DNA of 64,000 nucleotides, taken from the NCBI GenBank assembly GCA_000827325.1, contig KN832876.1, positions 1,302,001 through 1,366,000 on the forward strand. Direction: 5' to 3'. Under the pieces are notes generated by a model. The model did no database searches. It was not told the origin of the DNA and worked only from the letters and a program-made list of their open reading frames with translations. This stretch comes from Oidiodendron maius Zn (Eukaryota > Ascomycota > Leotiomycetes > Myxotrichaceae). Shown here piece by piece: positions 22,689 through 33,912 of the stretch; positions within the stretch are counted from its first letter, which is position 1; each line of letters begins with the position of its first letter. The translations under genes and the position numbers were made by a program.

Positions 22689-23927
22689 CTATTTCTTGGC
22701 CAATACCTCCTTAACCACCTCGAGAACCTTGCCATGAACTGGTGCAGGTGCTGCAACCACACCCTTGTTGCTTACAAGGGTTCTCCCTTTGCTGAAGTCT
22801 AATCTCTTGCCCAGAGAATCTGTAACCTGCCCCCCTGCCTCCCTTACGATAAGATCTCCAGCCGCATGATCCCAGATCTTCTCCTGGTAGTCCGCACGTA
22901 CTGGCAGTCGGAGGTAAATATCTCCGGCCCCTCGAGCAATGGAACCATATTTTGCCTGGGAATCCATTCTTACACTCTGCTTAGTTATGCCCAACTTAGT
23001 GGCAATGGCGAATTGATCCCCGTGAGAGGAGTGAGCCGCCTCGACACTTTCACAAAAGGTTGCTTGTGAGATGTCCTCCACCGGCTTCATGTGGATTGGC
23101 TGGCTTTTGGCAAGCCCTCCTGTTCCCAGCGCTCGACTTATCGCTCCTTGGCCAGCCACGGCCGAAAAAATAACACCCTTTCCTTCCGAATCAGTTTGAT
23201 CCACTCCTACATCAGTGGATAGTGGTGCAGAGTCATCAACAGGGAGATTCGGGCATCCCAGAACCCCAACCTTCACATCTCCATCGACCATCAAGGCTAA
23301 ACAAACAGCATACTGGCCACCTCTGAGAAACCCTTTAGTCCCATCAATCGGATCCAATGCCCATATTCTTCCTTTGCTCCCTCCTGAGCTATTCCCCTTA
23401 TCAATTGCGTCTAGCATTGCCTCCACGCTAAGAATGGGCCCACCCACAGTCTTCTCTGCGCTGGCATCTGTGAGTCTCGTTTCTTCGACCAAAGCCCAAA
23501 TCTGATCACGTAGGTCATGTTCATCTCGTAATGAGCTGGCTTCTTCTTCTCCAACTACTTCATCATCTGGAAAATTCTGCTTAATGGCATGGATAATGAG
23601 AGCTTGGGCACCAAAATCACCGATGGTGACGGGAGACTTATCATCTTTGGATAGGGTGCCCTTAGCCTTCTCATGAAATACTCTTTTGGTGAGAAGTGTC
23701 GCCCTCTGAACAGCTAGCTCGGCAACTTCTAGCTCTTTGCTATAGCTAGACATTTTGACAGCGGTGGTGGAATGAGTATATGGGGTTAGATGGTGAGAGA
23801 GAAGAGAAAGGCGGGCCCGGAATCTCACAAGGCCGGCCAGCATCAATATTGCGAAGGAAATAAAGAGAATACGAGGTGAGAAGGGACCAGTGATTTTCCT
23901 GGCCGACTTTCTCGTGTCTTGTTGCAT
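22689..23927 (-). CDS. met22: 3'(2'),5'-bisphosphate nucleotidase (HAL2/MET22)
   Basis: A single exon of 412 codons on the minus strand. Signature motifs of the lithium-sensitive inositol-phosphatase fold are present: VGEEEASSLR, WALDPIDGTKGFLRGGQYAV (metal and phosphate binding) and IWDHAAGDLIVREAGG near the C-terminus. The enzyme removes the 3' phosphate from PAP and PAPS, protecting sulfate assimilation and RNA turnover from PAP, and is the salt-sensitive target in yeast. The longest frame has a 58-residue N-terminal extension with a hydrophobic stretch (ILFISFAILMLAGLVRF) before the start usual for the family, MSSYSKELEVAELAV (ATG at 23753). Either start may be used. The gene is divergent from the C3HC gene, with 207 bp between the longest starts. 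Confidence 0.93.
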   Translation of the reverse strand: MQQDTRKSARKITGPFSPRILFISFAILMLAGLVRFRARLSLLSHHLTPYTHSTTAVKMSSYSKELEVAELAVQRATLLTKRVFHEKAKGTLSKDDKSPVTIGDFGAQALIIHAIKQNFPDDEVVGEEEASSLRDEHDLRDQIWALVEETRLTDASAEKTVGGPILSVEAMLDAIDKGNSSGGSKGRIWALDPIDGTKGFLRGGQYAVCLALMVDGDVKVGVLGCPNLPVDDSAPLSTDVGVDQTDSEGKGVIFSAVAGQGAISRALGTGGLAKSQPIHMKPVEDISQATFCESVEAAHSSHGDQFAIATKLGITKQSVRMDSQAKYGSIARGAGDIYLRLPVRADYQEKIWDHAAGDLIVREAGGQVTDSLGKRLDFSKGRTLVSNKGVVAAPAPVHGKVLEVVKEVLAKK

Positions 23928-24134
23928 AGACTGCGATATAGGTGGATTAAATAGGAGGGGAGCGTCACCTCAGATTTACATCATAAGCGCAGAAGGTTTC
24001 GTGGGGTGTGCACGGCCCTTGACTGTACATGACCATCCATATTTCCCTTCTCGACTTTTGACTCTACGCGTCTCTCCTCTTGCACGCCAGCATTATAAAA
24101 AAGGGGTAAAGACTCTTCTAAGAGCGCTGCAGCT

Positions 24135-25630
24135 ATGAATGCGACGAAGCGGAAATTCAATGCCCTTCTCAATGGGATCGGCAACAAATCGGCAACCTCG
24201 CTACCGCCAAAAGATGTAAACAATGTCTCCAATATCACTCTCCCTCCGGCAATAGGCCAAACTGCTGCTGGCGATGGAGACTCGCTCGTAAAGAGACGGC
24301 GAGTTAGCCCCTCGACTTCAACTCCTGCAAAGGATGGATTGTCGAAGCCCGCATCCTCAAACATGACCCACAAGAAGTCATCCTCCCTCGCGTCCGGAAC
24401 TTTAGAGACAGAGACTCTGAAGTATGCTCCTTGGGACCGCGCAGCGTTCCTTGCGCGTCTCAAGTCTTTCTCAAATATCACAGATTGGACGCCCAAGCCA
24501 GCTCGAGTTAACGAAGTGGAATGGGCCAAACGGGGCTGGGTCTGCCAGAAATTGGAGCGGGTAAGGTGCTGTTTATGCAACATAGAAATACTGGTCAAAC
24601 TGAACCGCAAGGAGGTGGATGGCAGAGAGGAACCGGTTTACGTGGCACAGAATATTGGTATGCGGTGCTTCTACAGATGTATGTCCGGGGAACTGATCAG
24701 TTGTAGAAAATGCGTTGGTTGAGAAATACGTCGAACTAATCATTACTTCCCATGAGGAGGACTGTTTATGGAGGAGGAGAGGATGTGATGGTAAGCCATC
24801 TCCGATGTGCTGGCAGCATTGTACAAGTCCTAATGATAGTTTCAGATTCGATATTTAAGCTCCCTCTCAATCAAACGCCATCGACACTCAGCACTCTGCG
24901 TGAACGATACGATGAACTCTCTTCAAGAGTCGAGACTTTACCATACGAATTCAATCTACGGACCCCTCCTGGATTCGACGTGGATGCTGCCTTGCAGTAT
25001 CTTCCGGAAGACTTCTTCGACACACCTTCGAATGGCCTGTCAACAGGAAAACCCGGTCTGCGAGAGCCAAATAGAGTTGCGTTTCAGATGGCATTATTCG
25101 GGTGGCAGGGATTTACTCACCACCGGCTGGGCCCTCAATTAGGCTCTGTATCTTGTCAAGCATGTTTCAGAGTCCTTGGCCTCTGGTTATTCAAGAGCAA
25201 AAAAATCAGCGAAGGAGGCGAGGAGGTTGAAGGTGGGATTATGAGCCGACTTGATGTCGTCAAGGAGCATAGGGACTACTGTCCCTGGAGAAACTCCATT
25301 TCTCAGAGTGGCCTCCCGCCCACTGCTAAGGAGGCCAACACTGCGCTCGCCGGCTGGGAGGTCGTACTTCGTGTGCTGAAGAACAACCATTACTTACGAT
25401 ATGGTGGTGCACGGAGCCGGGATGGCACTGCTAAAGAATCTCAGGGCCGTGAGAACATTGATGGCTCATTTCCAGCCGCTGTTGACGAGGAAGATACCAA
25501 GAGTCGCGAAGACAGAGACAAAGAACGTTGGGCGAGACTCAGACGGGTGAAAAGCCTCTTCGATAACAAGACAGGGAAGAAGCTGTACAAGACGGCTGTG
25601 AATGAAGCCAAAGGTGATGCTAATACATGA
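24135..25630 (+). CDS. C3HC zinc-finger protein (Rsm1/NIPA-like)
   Basis: Three exons, 24135..24657, 24707..24790 and 24846..25630, with introns of 49 and 55 nt, give 463 aa. The N-terminus is basic and Ser-rich. The C3HC domain spans the first two junctions: PWDRAAFLARLKSFS, WAKRGWVCQ, VRCCLCNIEILVKL and ITSHEEDCLWRRRGCDDSIF supply the Cys and His ligands. A second Cys/His region, VSCQACFRVLGLW with VKEHRDYCPWRN, matches the Rsm1-like half. The animal homologue NIPA is an SCF adaptor, and yeast-type Rsm1 acts in mRNA export; which applies here is not visible. The C-terminal 60 residues are charged. Confidence 0.9.
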
Positions 25631-26299
25631 TACACGGCCGCCAAAATATAGATATAAAAATAAAAATAAAATCGTCATCCAAGCCATGATGACTAGTCTA
25701 ATAGTTTGCTCCGGAGGCGGAGGAAAAAAATATAGAACCGAGATACCCAAAGAAAACTTTAAAACTTTTATTTGATCTCAGAAGCCAACTCTGCTGTAGG
25801 GAGTTCATGGTCAAAAGGAGTCCAGAGAACTAACCTCTAATAATATATATATATGTGTGTGTGTGTGCCATCTGGAAGCAGTATTGGGCCATGAAACGTA
25901 TTGACTCATTGCAATTTCTATGGAGCTAAATTACAGATGCTCTCCTTGAGAATGGGAGAGGCATATGGGAGGTAAAAGCCGTCTAATGGATTTATTCGAC
26001 TGCACGCTCACCTGAAGCTAAACAAAGCAGAATTAGTGTTGCTCAGCTGAAACACTCTGCCTGCTGCAGCATTATGGGTAAGTTTTACTTTTTGCCGGTC
26101 CACAGTTTGAGCCAATGCAAAGTGACAGATCTTATAAAGGAGGTCGTGAAACGGAAGCGATATCAGTGGATAAGGTTGCTAGGACGACGACCGCAATCGA
26201 CCGCCAAAGCGCGACATAAAGTTGCTAGCTTCAGCCCCCTCTTCAGGGACAATAGTGGCCGCATTTGAAGTCCTCCTCTGTCAAGAGAAGTCAGATATC
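25631..26299. other. Intergenic upstream of the SNF2 gene
   Basis: Contains a dinucleotide repeat (separate entry) and no supported gene. A possible ATGAG start exon with a GTTAGT donor lies at 26300-26304. Confidence 0.5.
25843..25867. repeat. (AT)6(GT)6 compound microsatellite
   Basis: A run of alternating A/T followed directly by alternating G/T, about 25 bp, in the intergenic region between the C3HC and SNF2 genes. It is read directly from the sequence and is likely to vary in length between strains. Confidence 0.9.
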
Positions 26300-26734
26300 A
26301 TGAGGTTAGTATATCGATGAGATTTGTTCTAGCTCAAGACCCGTCCGGTGACGAGATATAGAACAGCCTTTATCCCACGAAACAATCTCGACTCGAAAAA
26401 GATTCCGATATTTAGAACACAAACACCACCTTCTCCGGACGACCACGAGGATTCCTATCTGCCCACAACCCCATAGAGCGCAAGTGAACAGTCACAACAT
26501 CCTGCGCTCCAGCAAAGACCGTCGAGCCGATTAGCATCAACAACCGAAGCTGGTGGCAAAACACTGAGCGAACTTGGCGATTCTAGCTCGCTCTTCTCTC
26601 ACCAAAGTCCCCCAGACGACCGCTTGGCCCGTACTTCTTCACCGTATCCAGGCAACCGGAGTCCAATACTTCTGGAACAGGGCAAATCAAACAGGCGGCG
26701 ACAGATACAAAAGTCAGGCGCCCAGGGGAACAAT

Positions 26735-29700
26735 ATGGTCAATGAAAGATCGCCTGCAAAGGCTCCACTATATCCTGTGATGGCAAATGAGCAGCCTCGC
26801 CCCCCACGAGAGCCAGAAAGCTCTCTCCTATCTAAGCCTCTGCAAGCAACCACATCTCAATTCGGCCGACCTAGCATGCCACACTCATCACTAAATCCTC
26901 CTAAGGAATCGAATGTGTTTTTCCAGCCTAAATCTAGACCAGAGCATCACAGGGATGTGAATAAGCCAAGTACAGTACTCATATATCCTGTTAGGTATGA
27001 ATTTTTTTCTAACTGTCTATAGCAAATCCGCATATGCAATCCTTCATAGATGCTAGAGTGCAAACAGGGGCCGTATTACCCTCAGCTTCAAACCAACCAA
27101 GTACTGAAAACAGGTACATGATCTTCTTTGACTACAAATTATGCTCTCTGACTGATTATTCCATTACAGTGCCACTCCCGGATCTGTTTTTGCAGCTCGT
27201 CCTCATATTCCGGCCAATCCCCAATTCACAACAACACATAAATCTCAGCCATCAGCCTTCGGCTCTATGGGAGGAGTATATGGCGGTTTCAAATCTGTAA
27301 ATTATTACAGCAGTAATGTGGTTGATCTCACCAAGCCCAAGAACGACTATATAGATCTGACGTTAAACAATTACCACGATGCACCTGGTGCATATACCTT
27401 CGTTGACCCAGCTAAAGCCCAAGAAGATCTTAAAGCTTTATTAGAAGGTGTCATTGAGGATGAGGAAGACGCACCCAAGACTCGATCCCGCAAAAAGAAG
27501 CAAGAAACAGAGGCTAATAGTCTTGTCGAAAAGCTGACTGACTTAAAAATCGAGCAAGAACAGATGACAGTCACATCAGACGATGAAGATGAAGATGACG
27601 GCACTGTTGAAGGAATCAAAGTTAAGCTACTCCCTCATCAAGTCGAGGGTTTAGAGTGGATGAGAGGAAGAGAGCTTGGCACCGGTAAGAAGGGACGGGT
27701 GCCGAAAGGCGGCATCCTCGCTGATGACATGGGCTTGGGCAAGACGCTTCAGTCGATTTCGCTCATTTTGAACAACCCAAGACCATCTGTTGACGATGAC
27801 GAATATTCAAAACGCAAATTGCCTTCTAGATTAGAGAAGTGTACGCTTGTTGTAGCACCCCTGGCACTGATTCGCCAATGGGAGCTGGAAATCAAAGAGA
27901 AAGTTGAAGCCTCTCACTCACTTAGAGTTTGCGTTCACCATGGCCCTCAACGAACAAAACGCTTTGAAGACTTGAAAAAGTATGATGTCGTAATCACGAC
28001 CTATCAAATTTTAGTGTCTGAGTTTGGAGGCTCTTCAACCTCCACAGAGGGCATCAAGGTTGGGTGTTTCGGTATGCACTGGTACCGAGTCATCCTAGAT
28101 GAAGCCCATACGATCAAGAATCGTAATGCCAAGGCAACAATAGCTTGCTGCGCATTACGCAGCGAATATCGATGGTGTTTGACAGGCACACCTATGCAGA
28201 ATAATTTGGATGAGCTACAGAGTCTTATCAAGTTCTTGCGAATTAAGCCTTATGACGACCTTAGAGAGTGGAAAGATCAAATCGACCGCCCTATGAAGAA
28301 TGGGAGAGGGGATATTGCCATCAAACGTCTTCGACATTACTTGAAAATTTTCATGAAACGTCGCACTAAAGATATTCTCAAGAAGGATGGAGCTTTGAAT
28401 CCGGGAGGAAAGCCCTCCATCGAAGGAGAGGTGAACTCCACGGGATTTAAAGTTACGGAGCGAAAAATAGAACAGGTCTTTGCGGAATTCTCACCAGAAG
28501 AACGTCGCTTTTACCACCGTCTTGAGCAGCGCACCGACGCAAGCATAGAGGAAATGATGAGTGGAAAGATTAATTATGCAAGTGCTTTAGTTTTGCTTCT
28601 ACGTCTCCGGCAAGCTTGCAACCACCCGAAACTTGTCGCTGGCAAGCTTGCCAAGGACAGCGAGGCTCTCGGTGCCGAAAGTAACAGCCAAAAGAACAAG
28701 TCCTCGTCTACAGATGTTGATGAAATGGCTGATATGTTTGGCTCTCTTGGCGTTGGTTCCAAAAGATGTGAAGTTTGCCAGCTAGAACTCGGGAAAGAAG
28801 CAGTTTCACAAGGAGCGATTCGATGCTTGGATTGCGAGGCGGATTTAGAAGACATTTCAAAGAAGCCAAAGTCCAAAAAGGATAAGAAGGGAAAGAACCG
28901 TCACAAAAATAAATCTGGCCCAAAAGGACCTTTACGCAAACCTCGCAATCGTACTATCATTGACGATAGCGACGATGAGGATGCTGAGGGCGACGGCGAG
29001 CAGCTTGTTGATTCTGACGATGATACATTCCCTGAACTGAGGGAGATAGGTAAGTCCAAGACGCAAAAGAAAGAAAGCGCGACAGGTGATTCTTCGGAAT
29101 CAGAGGACGCGGAATCTTCGGAATCGGACTCAGAGATTGAGGATGAGGTAGCCTCATCTTCGGATGAGGAGGCGCAGCTTACGAGGATTGTAAGCTCTAC
29201 AAAGATCAGGCACTTGCTTCGTATTCTTGAGAAAGAAGCAGCTCAACACAAATTCATCGTGTTCTCTCAATTTACATCGATGCTAGATCTTATCGAGCCC
29301 TTCCTTCGCGAAAAGGGATTCAAATATACGAGGTATGATGGGAAGATGAGAAATGACCTTCGAGAGGCAAGCCTTAACAAACTACGAAATGACGCAAACT
29401 GCCGAGTCTTGCTTTGCAGTCTCAAATGTGGATCACTCGGCCTCAATCTTACAGCAGCCACTCGCGTTGTCATTCTTGAGCCATTTTGGAATCCAGTAAG
29501 TAAGCTGCAAAGTTTGTAGTCGCTTGCTAATTGTGTTACAGTTTGTGGAAGAACAAGCAATCGACCGAGTTCATCGACTGACTCAAAAAGTGGACGTGAT
29601 TGTCTATAAAATCACTATCAAGGATTCTGTTGAGGAGAGAATTCTTGATCTCCAGGAGAAGAAGCGAGAGCTCGCAAATCAAACAATTGAAGGCGGCAAG

Positions 29701-29952
29701 GGTGGCGCCGGCAAGCTTGGTATGAAAGAGATTCTGCAGCTCTTTAGACGAGATGCCGAACATGCAGCTCCTCTTCCCTCCGCTGCGCAATACAATTTGA
29801 CTCAGAAGCCTCGAATACTTAAGGACATCTCGAGCATTAGCGGGGAGCCAAGCCGAGAAGGATCTGCTTCCTTAGAGCGGAAAGGCACTCCTCCAGCGAC
29901 GGCCAGGTCAGCCAGTACTAAAGAAGATGTAGTATTTGGTAGAAGATGGTGA
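26735..29952 (+). CDS. SNF2-family DNA-dependent ATPase (Rad5/Rad16/ULS1-like)
   Basis: Exons 26735..26969 (open further upstream), 27023..27113, 27170..29495 and 29542..29952 give at least 1020 aa from the ATG at 26735. Helicase motifs are in order: [16 protein letters not shown] (Walker A), [11 protein letters not shown] (DEAH), [15 protein letters not shown], then after a long insertion [33 protein letters not shown] and [11 protein letters not shown]. The insertion carries Cys pairs, CEVCQLELG and CLDCE, that look like a reduced zinc-binding module, and acidic Ser-rich stretches. Such enzymes remodel chromatin or displace proteins from DNA during repair. The coding frame continues upstream to 26477 and, past one in-frame TAG (26474-26476), to 26362, where it could be spliced to an ATGAG exon at 26300-26304. 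The true start is therefore uncertain. Confidence 0.88.
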
Positions 29953-30279
29953 ACTTTAAAATAATGACTATTGGCGTTAAGTTGGGGCGGACGGAGGGTT
30001 TCACGTGTATTTTTTTGTTTTGCAGTAGAAGTGATAAAGTAGATACCTTTAATGCTTAGAAGAAATACAGCCTTGGGACGACCATCAAGGGCGTGTAATT
30101 ATTTTGCGATTTTGGTGTAGCAAAATGCGAATTTGATAGTTGAGAAGAGGTACCATGGAAAGTTCAGGCCAAGTGGGCGTCGTTGAAAAGGGTAATACAC
30201 TTCGTAGCAGAACTACAGCCCTATTAAAATATATTTTAGACCGCTACCTACCGCTGCTTATAGGAAATTGGCACTGCAA
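29953..30279. other. Short convergent intergenic region
   Basis: 3' flanks of the SNF2 gene (plus) and FMP52 (minus). No coding signal seen. Confidence 0.6.
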
Positions 30280-31111
30280 TCAGGCCTTCCATTCTGTCCT
30301 CCCAAGCCTCACGATTTCAGCTTGGTCCACCTCCCATACTTTTGGTGTATCCCCTCCCTGCAAGGCCTTGAGGCCAGCGCTTACTGAAGCTTGAGCAATG
30401 ACATCGGCGTCCTACATGTGAGTCAGCACCCTAAAACAACCATGGTCGACTCTGTGATATACCTGGCCCCACGCATCTCTGATCGACTTTCCTAACAGGC
30501 CCGATAGATCAGCGAGCCCTCTAGCTATAGCTTCTGCAAACCGAGTCTCCTTTCTATCTCCCAAAATCAAGCCCGGTCTCAAAATCACTGTGTGTTCGAA
30601 GCCCAGCTCCTTGACGGAGCTCTCTAGCTCGCCTTTCATCTTCAGATACGGCAGCATGGAAGAAGCGTTCGCGGAGTTCGTCGAGATCAGCACGTAGACC
30701 TTGACGCCGGAGTCTTTAGCAGCTTTGGCGAGGGACAGATTGAGATCGTAGTCAATCTTGCGCTGTTTCTCAAGGGATCCAGCAGCTCCGCGTGTAGTTC
30801 CCAGGGAGGAGAAGAAGATGGTTGGAGTAGGGGAGACGGTGGATAGCTGCGCCGGCCATTGGTCGCTGTCCGTGGACACCAAGGGATGCAGCTTGTTGTC
30901 AGAACTTGAGGGCTGCCGTCGTGCGAGAGCATGGACATTGGCGATTGAGGGAAGTGAGAGAAGAGTCGAGAGGATGTGGGAACCCTGCCATGGCAAGTTA
31001 GCAGGCGGATTAGAGAAATATATGGCAGCTAGTCCTTCGATTTGGGTCAATTTTGGGCATAGAGGAGCTCACCACGAGGCCTGTGCTACCAACAATGGCA
31101 GTGGAAGTCAT
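30280..31111 (-). CDS. fmp52: FMP52-like NAD(P)-binding mitochondrial outer-membrane protein
   Basis: Three exons on the minus strand, 31073..31111, 30464 or 30463..30984 and 30280..30411, give 230 aa. Introns of 88 and about 51 nt have donors GTGAGC and GTATAT. The first exon gives MTSTAIVGSTGLV, the start of a Rossmann dinucleotide-binding fold, and joins to GSHILSTLLSLPSI. Further family marks are FFSSLGTTRGAAGSLEKQ, VLISTNSANASSMLPYLKMK and VILRPGLILGDRKETR. The last exon, DADVIAQASVSAGL, is typical of FMP52. Yeast Fmp52 sits in the mitochondrial outer membrane and its enzymatic role is unknown. The frame is intact over both junctions and the length is normal. Confidence 0.92.
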
Positions 31112-32001
31112 TCTGCAGATCTGTTGATGACTTGTGAAGGCCTATATGCAGATGTTCAAGAAGGAGAAACTATACTGCACCCAGGATATCACTCCCTGAG
31201 AAAATAACTCCCTGAGGCGGATGGATAGTGACGTATCCGTTCCATAAGGGATGCAAGCTCTTGCCAAATAATTAATCATCAAGCCCCTTTAACTAACGAA
31301 CTAGTTATTTGCTCAACTGAATATTAAAAAAATCCCTGCGCCAGGTCGTTGGCATGGACATCTATACATCTCATATTCGGGTAAAGATATGTGCAATCTA
31401 CGATGTCGAATGGTAAATCTTACAGCTCACGCTGATATATATCTCGCAAGTCAACCGGGTTTGCTGGCGTGGGTATACGTGGGGTCCACACCATCCCTCC
31501 ACAGCTTCTCTACACCAAAAGCCGGCAGAAATGCTAAACGAACATCACAATGGCCTCATCCTTATAATTTCTCCTTGTTTCGCGCACACACATAATCTTT
31601 GCTATCTTGTAGCGAAGCTACTACGACAGATTTCTGAAGTTCTTTTTCTATTGGTAACAAGTTTAAAATCCAGGTAGATCAATCCCATGATAAGACCTGT
31701 TATCTTGGCAGCTATGGCAGCACAGAGGCAGATCTGTCGCAATGCTCTTATGTGCACTGTGTTTATAACCTTGCGTCTTAACTGCTGCAGGCCAGCCTGC
31801 TTTTGCTTCTTTTGCCTTCTAGCTATCCTAAATACACACCAGGGAGACGACTAGGGGTTCATGTAGATGCAGTCAACTCTGCACAGATAGACATCAGGTT
31901 TGAGACTGCAAGAGACTGAAAGATTAGCCAAGTTATATTTCTAACTACCACGTCCAACGCCACGCTAACAAGACTATCTTTTGACTTAAATTTCTATTTT
32001 A
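31112..32001. other. Intergenic
   Basis: Upstream region of FMP52 and 3' flank of the fusion gene at 32002. AT-rich, with short frames only. Nothing else seen. Confidence 0.55.
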
Positions 32002-33912
32002 TCACAAGACCTTAACCCTTGTCCACTCACTCACTCCCACTCCCAAATTTAAGCCATTCTTGGCCCACCAGCGCTTGACCGCATCTTCTTGTGCTTGACT
32101 GCCAACACAATCTTCCAGCGCCTCTTCAATGTCGCAGGTCTTATACTCTACGCGACCACTAGGTCGACCCTCCTGACCTATGCTATAATTCTTCCACCAT
32201 TCCAACACACCAACATGTCCATTCTTCGTAGCTTGTACCAGCACTTGATTGTCAAATGTCATCTCCTCGCCTTTCAGCTCCCTCCACGTATCCAACACAG
32301 CTACGTGGCCATGCTGGGACGCTACTCTAGCCACGGATTCGGAGAAAGAGGTAGGAATACCAGAGCTATCCCACCACCTAAGAACGAGTGGCTGATTATT
32401 CTGTGCTGCGGCTAGAAGAGCCTTCCCGGGTTTGAGATGCAGTGAGGGATGGGATTCTGAAGGAGTGGTTTGACCTTGCATATCTCCATTTCCTGGCAAG
32501 CCATGACGGTGACGACTGGCGGAATCTCGATTAAATCCCTCTGGATGCAAGCTTACTTGCTTCCACCATTCTAGAACCATGATGTGTCCCTTGAAAGACG
32601 CCTGTTCCAGTGCAACTTCGGTATACTTCAGAGGAAGGCCAGATTTGAGCCACCAGTCTAGAACATGTACAAATCCAGATTTTGAAGCACCGTCGATGGC
32701 TTCGGCTGTGTAATCTTTGGAGAGGAAAGAGGGCGACGTGCGCCACCATTCCAGTATCTCTGTACGTCCGTATACAGCAGACGCCTTCGTCGGAAGAAGT
32801 TTTTGTCCAAAAGATGACCAGAAAACGTCCTTCAAGCTAGTCTCGAGAAACGCCAGAACACTCGTGAGACAGAATTTGATAATAAGTTTGACACAAAGGC
32901 TCGACAGGTACCGCATACCCTCTGGTGCGGTCTCTAGTTTCTCGATGATTTGATCGTCAGGACATGTAAGGATAGTCCACTCGAGAGATCGCATATATCT
33001 ATGAACCTTCTCCTTTGGCCGTTCCTTAGCCTTCTGCCACTCAAGCGGCGTCGGGATATTTGCGTTGATGTGCAGGGCCCGAGATAGCTCCCAATCTCCA
33101 ACGAACCCGAAGATGAGATGCCAGATCTCAGGAGGTAGCAGAGCGCCCGATTCCATGTTGCACCGCGATAAGTGCGCTCCTCCTGAAGTGGCAATATCCA
33201 CATCATGGCCTATGACCATGAGCTCGGCCTGATTCTTGACCACGTCCACCAGCTCGTTGAATCCATCCCATGGGAGGATGGTTTTCTGGCCGTGGTTGTA
33301 GTGCCAGAGAATCGGCTGCAGTACTCTGACCCATTGCCATTTTCTCCGGATCTTACTCAATTGCTTTTTGGTTGTCGGGTTCTCCCACATTAGCCTCGTC
33401 ATCCCTGGCACCAGTAAGATCTTCTTCGAGATATCCCATCCACGGAGGATTTCCAACAACAAACTATCCGTGATCCCGTGCAACATCTTCGCGAATGTAT
33501 CCGCATCGATTGGTGCCAACACCATCATGTCCGCCCACTCACACAATTGATATGCCTGAAGTCGGTAGAACTCGATATTTTGCCTCTCGAAGACCTTTTG
33601 CGCTTCGTCATCAGTCTCCTTGCAGGGCCTGAAAGCTTTATTCTGCAGCGTCAGAGTTTCCTGCGATAACCGGTGTGCGGGAAATATTTCCTCATCGACA
33701 ATGGCTCGGGTCTCAATCTTCGAGTTTTTCGACAACCGGACAACAAGAGCTTGTGCCTGCGCAACATCCCTGGACCCGTTTGACGCGATAAGCACTCGCA
33801 GTTTCTGGGACTCATTTGCTCTCATATCCGGTATCGACGAGGATAAAGAGTCCCTGTGAGGGCGACGGTGAAGTAAAAGTGGCCGACACTGCGCATCGTA
33901 GTATTCTGTCAT
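32002..33912 (-). CDS. Flavoprotein (HFCD-type) / F-box-like / ankyrin-like repeat fusion protein
   Basis: A single uninterrupted frame of 636 codons on the minus strand. Residues 35-225 match the flavoprotein fold of PPC decarboxylases (HFCD family): LRVLIASNGSRDVAQAQAL, a centre with MMVLAPIDADTFAKMLHGI, and PGMTRLMWENPTTKKQ, which resembles the family's PxMNxxMW clamp. Around residue 262 comes ALLPPEIWHLIFGFVGDWEL, an F-box-like helix. The C-terminal half has repeats of about 35 residues centred on a V-L-x-W-W core: TEILEWWRTSP, VHVLDWWLKSGLPLKY, IMVLEWWKQVSL, LVLRWWDSSGIP, VAVLDTWRELKG and VGVLEWWKNYS. These look like a degenerate ankyrin-type array. The flavin domain may be catalytic or only ligand-binding; the active-site His was not identified. 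The combination is unusual and its function unknown. Confidence 0.85.
   Translation of the reverse strand: MTEYYDAQCRPLLLHRRPHRDSLSSSIPDMRANESQKLRVLIASNGSRDVAQAQALVVRLSKNSKIETRAIVDEEIFPAHRLSQETLTLQNKAFRPCKETDDEAQKVFERQNIEFYRLQAYQLCEWADMMVLAPIDADTFAKMLHGITDSLLLEILRGWDISKKILLVPGMTRLMWENPTTKKQLSKIRRKWQWVRVLQPILWHYNHGQKTILPWDGFNELVDVVKNQAELMVIGHDVDIATSGGAHLSRCNMESGALLPPEIWHLIFGFVGDWELSRALHINANIPTPLEWQKAKERPKEKVHRYMRSLEWTILTCPDDQIIEKLETAPEGMRYLSSLCVKLIIKFCLTSVLAFLETSLKDVFWSSFGQKLLPTKASAVYGRTEILEWWRTSPSFLSKDYTAEAIDGASKSGFVHVLDWWLKSGLPLKYTEVALEQASFKGHIMVLEWWKQVSLHPEGFNRDSASRHRHGLPGNGDMQGQTTPSESHPSLHLKPGKALLAAAQNNQPLVLRWWDSSGIPTSFSESVARVASQHGHVAVLDTWRELKGEEMTFDNQVLVQATKNGHVGVLEWWKNYSIGQEGRPSGRVEYKTCDIEEALEDCVGSQAQEDAVKRWWAKNGLNLGVGVSEWTRVKVL

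Noticed and set aside
23981-24610. 209-aa minus-strand frame
   Set aside because: Overlaps the first exon of the C3HC gene and the divergent promoter; no motif of its own.
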